The notes below the pieces were generated by a model. It ran no database searches, was not told the origin of the DNA, and saw only the letters and a list, made by a program, of their open reading frames with translations. Below are positions 1 through 5,960 of a stretch of 22,634 nt of DNA, piece by piece. A program made the position numbers and the translations under genes. Numbering within the stretch: position 1 is the stretch's first letter; every line of letters starts with the position of its first letter. The stretch comes from CAZJFH01 sp964545205. GTDB lineage: Bacteria; Pseudomonadota; Alphaproteobacteria; Rhodospirillales; Magnetospirillaceae. The stretch spans positions 1-22,634 of the forward strand of contig CAZJFH010000078.1 in the NCBI GenBank assembly GCA_964545205.1, read 5' to 3'.

Positions 1-476
1 AGGTGGTCAAGGGCGGTCGCCGCTTCGCCTTCGCGGCGCTGGTGGTGGTCGGCGACCAGAAGGGCCGCGTCGGCTTCGGCACCGGCAAGGCGCGCGAGGT
101 CCCCGAGGCGATCCGCAAGGCGACCGAGCAGGCCAAGCGCAACATGGTCCGCATCGCCCTGCGCGAGGGCCGCACCCTGCACCACGACGCCAACGGCCGC
201 TTCGGCGCCGGCCGCGTCGTCGTGCGCGCGGCGCCGCCCGGCACCGGCATCATCGCCGGCGGTCCGATGCGCGCCGTGTTCGAGACCATGGGCGTCCAGG
301 ACGTCGTGGCCAAGTGCGTCGGCACCTCGAACCCGCACAACATGATCAAGGCGACCTTCGAGGCGCTGGCCAACGTCGCCAGCCCGCGCGCGGTCGCCGC
401 CAAGCGCGGCAAGAAGGTCGGCGAGATCGTCGGCCGCCGCGACGGCGCCGCCGCGGCCCAGGCCGCGGCCGGTTGA
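1..476 (+). CDS. rpsE: 30S ribosomal protein S5 (5'-truncated by window edge)
   Basis: This is the C-terminal part of ribosomal protein S5, a small-subunit protein near the decoding region that contributes to translational accuracy. The visible reading frame (first full codon at 3) opens inside the conserved segment VVKGGRRFAFAALVVVGD and continues through GRVGFGTGKAREVPEAIRKA, both hallmark S5 sequence. Comparison with E. coli S5 suggests only about two dozen N-terminal residues lie upstream of the window. The GTG at position 3 is an internal valine codon, not a start. The tail is extended and alanine-rich (DGAAAAQAAAG). The TGA stop at 474-476 overlaps the region that supplies the rpmD ribosome binding site. 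It is the first visible gene of the spc operon, followed directly by rpmD, rplO and secY. Confidence 0.97.
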   Translation, partial: VVKGGRRFAFAALVVVGDQKGRVGFGTGKAREVPEAIRKATEQAKRNMVRIALREGRTLHHDANGRFGAGRVVVRAAPPGTGIIAGGPMRAVFETMGVQDVVAKCVGTSNPHNMIKATFEALANVASPRAVAAKRGKKVGEIVGRRDGAAAAQAAAG

Positions 477-487
477 GGAGGGGTATG

Positions 488-682
488 ATGGCCAAGACCA
501 AGAACACCGTCACCGTCACCCAGACGGGCAGCCCCATCGGCCGGCGCAAGGACCAGGAGGCGACCCTGGTCGGCCTCGGTCTCAACAAGCGGCACCGGAC
601 CCGCACCCTGGAGGACACTCCGTCGGTGCGCGGGATGATCAACAAGGTCAAGCACCTCGTGCGCGTCGAAGGCGGCGAATAG
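488..682 (+). CDS. rpmD: 50S ribosomal protein L30
   Basis: Small large-subunit ribosomal protein of about 64 residues, the usual L30 length. The sequence MAKTKNTVTVTQTGSPIGRR, then GLGLNKRHRTRTLEDTPSVRGMI, is typical of alphaproteobacterial L30, which carries the signature GLxxxxRTR and ends near HLVRV. Two adjacent ATG codons exist, at 485 and 488. I chose 488 because the Shine-Dalgarno GGAGG at 477-481 lies six bases before it but only three before 485, and family members usually begin MAKT. Starting at 485 would add one methionine. It lies between rpsE (11-base gap) and rplO (18-base gap) in the spc operon and is presumably co-transcribed. Confidence 0.94.
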   Translation: MAKTKNTVTVTQTGSPIGRRKDQEATLVGLGLNKRHRTRTLEDTPSVRGMINKVKHLVRVEGGE

Positions 683-700
683 CCGCGGAGGAATGTGGGA

Positions 701-1186
701 ATGAAACTCAACGATCTTCGCGACAACCCGGGCGCGCGCAAGGACAAGATGCGCGTCGGCCGAGGCATCGGGTCGGGCAAGGGCAAGACCGCCGGCCGCG
801 GCGTCAAGGGCCAGACCTCGCGCACGGGCGTCGCCATCAACGGCTTCGAAGGCGGCCAGATGCCGATCTACCGGCGTCTGCCGAAGCGCGGCTTCACCAA
901 TCCGTCGCGCAAGGAGTACGTCGTCGTCAATCTCGGCCAGATCCAGGCCGCGATCGCCGACGGCCGCATCCCGGCCGATCAGACGGTGGGCGCCGACGCG
1001 CTGAAGGGTGCCGGCCTGGTGAGCAACGTGCGCGATGGCGTGCGCCTGCTTGCCAAGGGTGAGATCACGTCCAAAGTCACCATCGAAGTCGCCGGCGCCT
1101 CGAAGGCGGCGGTGGCCGCCGTCGAGAAGGCGGGCGGCCAGGTGGTGGTGCCGCAGGGCAAGGCCGCCGGCGAGAGCGCGGCCTGA
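701..1186 (+). CDS. rplO: 50S ribosomal protein L15
   Basis: L15 is a large-subunit assembly protein. The 161-residue product begins MKLNDLRDNPGARKDKMRVG and continues with the glycine- and lysine-rich extension characteristic of L15 (GRGIGSGKGKTAGRGVKGQ), followed by the conserved FEGGQMPIYRRLPKRGF. The start is the ATG at 701, nine bases after the Shine-Dalgarno GGAGG at 687-691; an in-frame GTG at 695 would add two residues and is badly spaced. The C-terminal half follows the normal family pattern (VNLGQIQAA, then VVVPQGKAA). It is separated from secY by 44 bases with no terminator visible, so it is likely part of the same transcript. Confidence 0.96.
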   Translation: MKLNDLRDNPGARKDKMRVGRGIGSGKGKTAGRGVKGQTSRTGVAINGFEGGQMPIYRRLPKRGFTNPSRKEYVVVNLGQIQAAIADGRIPADQTVGADALKGAGLVSNVRDGVRLLAKGEITSKVTIEVAGASKAAVAAVEKAGGQVVVPQGKAAGESAA

Positions 1187-1230
1187 TCCCTTTGCCGCAC
1201 GCAGCGGGTACAGCGAGTCCGGAGTAACGC

Positions 1231-2574
1231 ATGGCATCGACCGCCGAACAGTTCGCGGCGAACCTCAACTGGTCCGTCCTCGCCAAGGCGACGGAGCTGA
1301 AGAAGCGCATCTGGTTCACGCTGATGGCGCTGGTGGTCTTCCGCCTGGGAACCTGGGTGCCGGTGCCCGGCATCAATCCGCAGGCGCTGGCCGACATCTT
1401 CGCGCAGCACGGCGGCGGCATCCTCGGCATGTTCGACATGTTCGCGGGTGGCGCCCTGTCGCGCATGACGATCTTCGCCCTGGGCATCATGCCCTACATC
1501 TCGGCGTCGATCATCATGCAGCTGATGACCTCGGTCATGCCGAGCCTCGAGCAGCTCAAGAAGGAGGGCGAGCAGGGGCGCAAGAAGATCAACCAGTACA
1601 CCCGCTACCTGACGGTGGCGATCGCCGGCTTCCAGGCCTACGGCATCGCCGTCGGGCTCGAAGGCATGAGCGGCGCCCGCGGCGCCGCGGTCATCGATCC
1701 CGGCATGTTCTTCCGCTTCGTCACCGTGGTGACGCTGCTCGGCGGCACGATGTTCCTGATGTGGCTGGGCGAGCAGATCACCGCCCGCGGCATCGGCAAC
1801 GGCATCTCGCTGATCATCTTCGCCGGCATCGTCGCCGACCTGCCGAGCGCCCTGGCCGGAACGCTGGAACTGGGCCGCACCGGCGCGCTGTCGCCGCTGC
1901 TGATCGTGTTCCTGCTGGTCATGGTGTTCGTGGTCATCGGCGTCATCGTGTTCGTCGAACGCGCGCAGCGGCGGCTGATCATCCAGTATCCAAAGCGCCA
2001 GGTCGGCAACAAGATGTTCGGCGGCGAGAGCTCGCACCTGCCGCTGAAGCTCAACACCGCCGGCGTGATCCCGCCGATCTTCGCCTCGTCGCTGCTGCTG
2101 CTGCCGATCACCGTCGCCAGCTTCACGGCCGGCCAGGGCCCGGAATGGCTGACCACGGTCACCGCCTGGCTGGGTAGGGGACAGCCACTCTATCTGCTCA
2201 TCTACGTGTCGTTGATCGTGTTCTTCGCGTTCTTCTACACGGCCGTGGTGTTCAATCCGGAAGACACCGCCGACAATCTCAAAAAGTACGGTGGGTTCGT
2301 TCCTGGTATTCGTCCCGGCAAGAACACGGCCGAATATCTCGATTACGTGCTCACCCGGCTCACCACGGTCGGCGCGATCTACCTTTCCATTCTCTGTATC
2401 TTGCCCGAGCTGCTGATTTCGCGGTACTCTGTGCCGTTCTACTTCGGTGGCACCAGCCTGCTCATCGTGGTCACGGTCACGATGGACACGGTCGCCCAGG
2501 TGCAGTCGCATCTGCTCGCGCACCAGTACGAGGGGCTGATAAAAAAAGCAAAACTGAGAGGGAAAAGGGGATAG
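1231..2574 (+). CDS. secY: Preprotein translocase subunit SecY
   Basis: SecY is the channel-forming subunit of the SecYEG translocon in the inner membrane. The 447-residue length is normal (E. coli 443), and the hydrophobic profile is compatible with the ten transmembrane helices of the family. Conserved stretches include FRLGTWVPVPGINP near the N terminus, the plug-region GGALSRMTIFALGIMPYISA, GGTMFLMWLGEQITARGIGNG, and the cytoplasmic loop around ERAQRRLIIQYPKRQ with PLKLNTAGVIPPIFA. The ATG at 1231 has a GGAG at 1221-1224, six bases upstream. The last eleven codons are odd: ATA, five AAA/GCA-type codons, AGA, AGG and GGA replace the G/C-ending codons used elsewhere, and they include a run of seven A at 2541-2547. 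This AG-rich end also provides the adk ribosome binding site; the gap to adk is seven bases. Confidence 0.98.
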   Translation: MASTAEQFAANLNWSVLAKATELKKRIWFTLMALVVFRLGTWVPVPGINPQALADIFAQHGGGILGMFDMFAGGALSRMTIFALGIMPYISASIIMQLMTSVMPSLEQLKKEGEQGRKKINQYTRYLTVAIAGFQAYGIAVGLEGMSGARGAAVIDPGMFFRFVTVVTLLGGTMFLMWLGEQITARGIGNGISLIIFAGIVADLPSALAGTLELGRTGALSPLLIVFLLVMVFVVIGVIVFVERAQRRLIIQYPKRQVGNKMFGGESSHLPLKLNTAGVIPPIFASSLLLLPITVASFTAGQGPEWLTTVTAWLGRGQPLYLLIYVSLIVFFAFFYTAVVFNPEDTADNLKKYGGFVPGIRPGKNTAEYLDYVLTRLTTVGAIYLSILCILPELLISRYSVPFYFGGTSLLIVVTVTMDTVAQVQSHLLAHQYEGLIKKAKLRGKRG

Positions 2575-2581
2575 AAACGTC

Positions 2582-3241
2582 ATGAATATCATTCTGATGG
2601 GGCCGCCCGGCGGCGGCAAAGGCACGCAGGCGAAGATCCTCCAGGACAAGTACGGCATGATCCAGCTGTCGACCGGCGACATGCTGCGCGCCGCCGTCGC
2701 CTCGGGCAGCGAGATCGGCCGCAAGGCCAAGGCGGTGATGGAGGCCGGGCAACTGGTGTCCGACGATATCGTCATCGGCATCATCGACGAGCGCCTGGAC
2801 CAGCCCGACGCCAAGAACGGCTTCATCCTCGACGGGTTTCCGCGCACCGAGGCGCAGGGCAAGGCGCTGGACGCGCTGCTGGCGCGCAAGGGCCTGAAGA
2901 TCGACTACGTCATCGAGATCCGCGTCCCCGACGATTTCCTCGTCGAGCGGATCACCGGCCGGTTCAGCTGCTCCAAGTGCGGCGCCGGCTACCACGACAA
3001 GTTCCAGAAGCCGAAGAAGGACGGCGTCTGCGACGTCTGCGGCAGCACCGAGTTCACCCGGCGCGCCGACGACAACGCCGAGACGGTCAAGAAGCGGCTC
3101 GACGCCTACCACGCCCAGACCGCGCCGGTGCTCGCCTATTACGGCGGCAAGGGCAACGTCAAGGTGGTGGACGGCACCAAGGCCATCGACGAGGTCACCG
3201 CCGATCTTTCGAAGATCGTCGATTCCGTCGTGGTCAGTTGA
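2582..3241 (+). CDS. adk: Adenylate kinase, long-lid zinc form
   Basis: Adenylate kinase interconverts ATP plus AMP and two ADP in the cytoplasm. The 219-residue protein begins MNIILMGPPGGGKGTQ, with the P-loop at residues 7-14 (lysine 13). The AMP-binding segment STGDMLRAAV and the motif DGFPRTEAQ follow. The lid domain is the long form and carries four cysteines, C130, C133, C150 and C153, arranged as CxxC...CxxC, so it should bind a structural zinc as in Gram-positive and many alphaproteobacterial enzymes. The ATG at 2582 follows the AG-rich end of secY (AAGGGGA near 2565-2571). Location between secY and rpsM is the normal alphaproteobacterial order. Its TGA stop at 3239-3241 lies inside the -35 box of the next promoter. 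Confidence 0.98.
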   Translation: MNIILMGPPGGGKGTQAKILQDKYGMIQLSTGDMLRAAVASGSEIGRKAKAVMEAGQLVSDDIVIGIIDERLDQPDAKNGFILDGFPRTEAQGKALDALLARKGLKIDYVIEIRVPDDFLVERITGRFSCSKCGAGYHDKFQKPKKDGVCDVCGSTEFTRRADDNAETVKKRLDAYHAQTAPVLAYYGGKGNVKVVDGTKAIDEVTADLSKIVDSVVVS

Positions 3242-3265
3242 CATTGGGGTGCGGGTCCCTATAAT
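3238..3265 (+). promoter_or_regulatory. Sigma-70 promoter for the rpsM-rpsK-rpoA-rplQ unit
   Basis: A perfect -35 hexamer TTGACA occupies 3238-3243 and a perfect -10 hexamer TATAAT occupies 3260-3265, separated by 16 bases. Both match the consensus at all six positions, which is rare in DNA this GC-rich. The -35 box contains the adk stop codon. Transcription would start near 3272 and give a leader of about 65 bases before the rpsM start. The promoter would let the alpha-operon genes be expressed independently of the spc operon upstream. Function is inferred from sequence match and position only. Confidence 0.85.
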
Positions 3266-3283
3266 CGCGCACCTTCGGATCCG

Positions 3284-3303
3284 CCGACTCCTTGCCGAGT
3301 CGG
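3284..3303 (+). promoter_or_regulatory. Stem-loop in the rpsM leader
   Basis: CCGACTC at 3284-3290 pairs perfectly with GAGTCGG at 3297-3303 around a six-base loop. It lies in the short leader between the consensus promoter and the Shine-Dalgarno AAGGAG at 3324-3329. In E. coli the alpha-operon leader folds into a structure bound by S4; no S4 gene is in this operon, so any regulatory role here is inference. It lacks a T-tract and is not a terminator. Confidence 0.4.
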
Positions 3304-3338
3304 ACGCGTAGCCATTGATTTGCAAGGAGTAACCGGCT

Positions 3339-3716
3339 TTGGCGCGTATTGCTGGCGTAAACATCCCAACCAACAAGCGGGTTGAGATCGCGCTGACCTA
3401 CATTCACGGCATTGGCCGCGCCAAGGCGGCGGAGATCTGCCAGAAGGTCGGCATCACCGAGGAGCGTCGCGTGAACCAACTCTCCGACGAGGAGGTTCTG
3501 CGCATCCGCGAGGTCATCGACCGCGAATACCAGGTCGAAGGCGACCTGCGGCGCGGCGTGGCGATGAACATCAAGCGGCTGATGGATCTGGGCTGCTACC
3601 GCGGCCTGCGGCATCGCCGCGGGCTGCCGGTGCGCGGCCAGCGGACCCACACGAACGCCCGGACCCGCAAGGGCCCGGCCAAGCCGATCGCCGGCAAGAA
3701 GAAAGCCACGAAGTAA
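3339..3716 (+). CDS. rpsM: 30S ribosomal protein S13, TTG start
   Basis: S13 lies in the head of the small subunit and contacts tRNA and the large subunit. The 125-residue product begins MARIAGVNIPTNKRVEIALT, the canonical S13 N terminus, and continues with YIHGIGRAKA and the conserved C-terminal segment CYRGLRHRRGLPVRGQRTHT followed by NARTRKG. The only codon that can start this N terminus is the TTG at 3339: the next codons already give ARIAGVNIP and there is no nearby upstream ATG in frame. AAGGAG at 3324-3329 lies nine bases upstream, which supports it. It is the first gene behind the consensus promoter at 3238-3265, and rpsK follows after 17 bases. Confidence 0.97.
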   Translation: MARIAGVNIPTNKRVEIALTYIHGIGRAKAAEICQKVGITEERRVNQLSDEEVLRIREVIDREYQVEGDLRRGVAMNIKRLMDLGCYRGLRHRRGLPVRGQRTHTNARTRKGPAKPIAGKKKATK

Positions 3717-3733
3717 GGTTGGGGATTTAGGCT

Positions 3734-4132
<399 letters not shown>

Positions 4133-4165
4133 TCGGGACGTCGTGGCTTTATTTCTACGGGCGTA

Positions 4166-4198
4166 CGCCGCCAGCCGGGGGTATACCGGCTGGCGGCG
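4166..4198 (+). other. Perfect 13-bp stem-loop between rpsK and rpoA
   Basis: CGCCGCCAGCCGG at 4166-4178 is exactly complementary in inverse order to CCGGCTGGCGGCG at 4186-4198, leaving a seven-base loop. No T-tract follows, so a classic intrinsic terminator is unlikely. The stem ends about 20 bases before the rpoA ribosome binding region. It could act as an mRNA-processing or stability element, or as an attenuator that sets the ratio of RpoA to ribosomal proteins. The structure is seen directly; its role is inference. Confidence 0.6.
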
Positions 4199-4226
4199 AC
4201 GCCGTTGCGACTGACAAGGCGGAGTC

Positions 4227-5249
4227 ATGCTCGTGCTTCAGAAGAACTGGCAAGAACTGATCAAACCCAGCAAGCTCCAGGTGGAGCCGGGGGACGATCC
4301 GGCACGCGTTGCCACCATTGTCGCCGAGCCCCTCGAGCGCGGCTTCGCGATGACCCTCGGCAACGCCCTGCGGCGCGTGCTGCTGTCGTCGCTGCAAGGC
4401 GCCGCGGTGACCGCGATCCAGATCGAGGGCGTGCTGCACGAATTCTCGTCGATCCCCGGCGTGCGCGAGGACGTCACCGACATCATCCTCAACATCAAGG
4501 CCATGGGCCTGCGCATGCACGGCGAAGGCCCGAAGCGCATGCAACTGCGGGCCACCGGCCCCGGCGAGGTCCGCGCCGGCATGATCGAGACCGGCCATGA
4601 CATCGAGATCATGGATCCGGACCTGGTGCTGTGCACCCTCGACGACGGCGCGACGCTGAACATGGAACTGACGGTCGGCACCGGCAAGGGCTATGTCCCG
4701 GCCTCGCAGAACCGCCCCGAGGATTCGCCGATCGGCCTGATCCCGGTCGACGCGATCTACAGCCCGGTTCGGCGCGTCGCCTACAAGGTCGAGAACACCC
4801 GCGTCGGCCAGGTCACCGACTACGACAAGCTGTCGATGAACGTCGAGACCAACGGCGCCGTCACCCCCGAGGACGCGCTGGCGCTCGCCGCCCGCATCCT
4901 GCAGGACCAGCTGCAGCTGTTCATCAACTTCGAGGAGCCGCAGGCGGCGACCGAGGAGGAGAAGCGCGACGAGCTGCCGTTCAACAAGAACCTGCTGCGC
5001 AAGGTCGACGAGCTCGAACTGTCGGTGCGCTCGGCCAACTGCCTCAAGAACGACAACATCATCTATATCGGCGACCTGGTCCAGAAGACCGAGGCCGAGA
5101 TGCTGCGCACGCCGAATTTCGGCCGCAAGTCGCTCAACGAGATCAAGGAAGTGCTGGCCCAGATGGGCCTGCACCTCGGCATGGAAATCCCCAACTGGCC
5201 GCCGGAGAACATCGAGGAGCTGGCCAAGAAGTTGGAGGAGCCCTACTGA
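4227..5249 (+). CDS. rpoA: RNA polymerase alpha subunit
   Basis: The alpha subunit dimerises to nucleate RNA polymerase assembly and contacts activators and UP elements. The 340-residue protein has the N-terminal assembly domain (EPLERGFAMTLGNALRRVLL, then GVLHEFSSIPGVREDVTDI) and, from about residue 250, the C-terminal DNA-binding domain (VDELELSVRSANCLKND, containing the arginine equivalent to E. coli R265, followed by YIGDLVQKTEAEMLRTPNFG). The ATG at 4227 gives MLVLQKNWQELIKP. An in-frame GTG at 4233 would give MLQKNWQELIKP, closer to the usual alphaproteobacterial MIQKNW start, and GGAG at 4221-4224 lies eight bases before it. Either start is possible. rplQ follows after a repeat-containing gap of 204 bases. 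Confidence 0.97.
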   Translation: MLVLQKNWQELIKPSKLQVEPGDDPARVATIVAEPLERGFAMTLGNALRRVLLSSLQGAAVTAIQIEGVLHEFSSIPGVREDVTDIILNIKAMGLRMHGEGPKRMQLRATGPGEVRAGMIETGHDIEIMDPDLVLCTLDDGATLNMELTVGTGKGYVPASQNRPEDSPIGLIPVDAIYSPVRRVAYKVENTRVGQVTDYDKLSMNVETNGAVTPEDALALAARILQDQLQLFINFEEPQAATEEEKRDELPFNKNLLRKVDELELSVRSANCLKNDNIIYIGDLVQKTEAEMLRTPNFGRKSLNEIKEVLAQMGLHLGMEIPNWPPENIEELAKKLEEPY

Positions 5250-5254
5250 GTTAG

Positions 5255-5361
5255 GAACCACAGAGACACGGAGACACAGAGGGGGCACAGAGGAAAGAGG
5301 CCGCGCGGCGGCTCGGAGCTCTCCTCGGTGTGTTCTCTGTGTCTCGGTGTCTCCGTGGTTC
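5255..5361. repeat. Imperfect inverted-repeat element between rpoA and rplQ
   Basis: The 27-base arm at 5255-5281 (GAACCACAGAGACACGGAGA and onward) is matched by the reverse complement of 5335-5361 at 25 of 27 positions. The arms are built from repeated GAGACAC/CACAGAG units, and a 53-base centre includes the palindrome CCGCGCGG at 5301-5308. A sequence of this kind, which translates spuriously to peptides like NHGDTETQRTHRG, is a widespread dispersed repeat in bacterial genomes. The purine/pyrimidine-skewed arms differ in composition from the ribosomal genes on either side. It is a non-coding insertion in an operon that normally tolerates few. The rest of the gap (5362-5441) shows nothing recognisable. 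Confidence 0.8.
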
Positions 5362-5453
5362 ATTCTTGTTTCCCCGCCGTACCGGCCTTCGGGCACTGGC
5401 GACGGGTTTCGCAATCGGTCGCGCGCGCGCGGCCAAGCCCAGAGGAGTGAGTG

Positions 5454-5876
5454 ATGCGTCACGGAATGAGCGGCCGCAAGTTCAGCCGCACCAGCGCCCA
5501 TCGCAAGGCGATGTTCGCCAACCTGACCTGCGCGCTGTTCAAGCACGAGCAGATCAAGACCACCCTGCCCAAGGCCAAGGACCTGCGTCCGGTCGCCGAG
5601 AAGCTGATCACTCTGGGCAAGCGCGGTGACCTGCACGCCCGCCGCCAGGCCTTCGCCATGCTGCGCGACGACGCCGTCGTCAAGAAGCTGTTCGAGGTGC
5701 TGGGCCCGCGCTACAAGGAGCGCAACGGCGGCTACACCCGCGTGCTGAAGGCCGGCTTCCGCTACGGCGACGCCGCGCCGATGGGCCTGATCGAACTGGT
5801 CGACCGCGACCCCGAGGCCAAGGGCCAGGACAGCGGCCCGACCGCCGAGCAGGAAGAGGCCGCGGAAGAGGCGTAA
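5454..5876 (+). CDS. rplQ: 50S ribosomal protein L17
   Basis: L17 is a large-subunit protein and the usual last gene of the alpha operon. The 140-residue product begins MRHGMSGRKFSRTSAHRKAM and continues with FANLTCALFKHEQIKTTLPK, AKDLRPVAEKLITLGKRGD and RNGGYTRVLKAGFRYGDAAP, all conserved L17 sequence. The C-terminal tail is acidic (AEQEEAAEEA). The ATG at 5454 is six bases after GAGGAG at 5442-5447; a GTG at 5451 would add one residue and fits the spacing and the family start less well. It is closed by an intrinsic terminator 24 bases after the stop codon. Confidence 0.97.
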   Translation: MRHGMSGRKFSRTSAHRKAMFANLTCALFKHEQIKTTLPKAKDLRPVAEKLITLGKRGDLHARRQAFAMLRDDAVVKKLFEVLGPRYKERNGGYTRVLKAGFRYGDAAPMGLIELVDRDPEAKGQDSGPTAEQEEAAEEA

Positions 5877-5900
5877 GCCGCCCGCCGGCAGACATCCGGA

Positions 5901-5927
5901 AAGGCCGCCCCTCGGGGCGGCCTTTTT
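5901..5927 (+). terminator. Rho-independent terminator after rplQ
   Basis: GGCCGCCCC at 5903-5911 pairs with GGGGCGGCC at 5914-5922 (the innermost pair probably opens to give a CTCG loop). The stem is extended by AA/TT and followed by five T at 5923-5927. It ends the ribosomal protein transcript and lies 34 bases before the stop of the convergent phosphatase gene, so it also separates the two transcription units. Confidence 0.93.
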
Positions 5928-5960
5928 GCATGTGCGGCCGGCGCGGACGCCGGGTCCCGC

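Noticed and set aside
979..2889. A 636-codon minus-strand frame over rplO, secY and adk
   Set aside because: Antisense to three conserved genes, with no similarity to known proteins.
5251..5436. A 61-codon minus-strand frame across the rpoA-rplQ gap
   Set aside because: Spurious translation of the inverted-repeat element; no ribosome binding site and no conserved motif.
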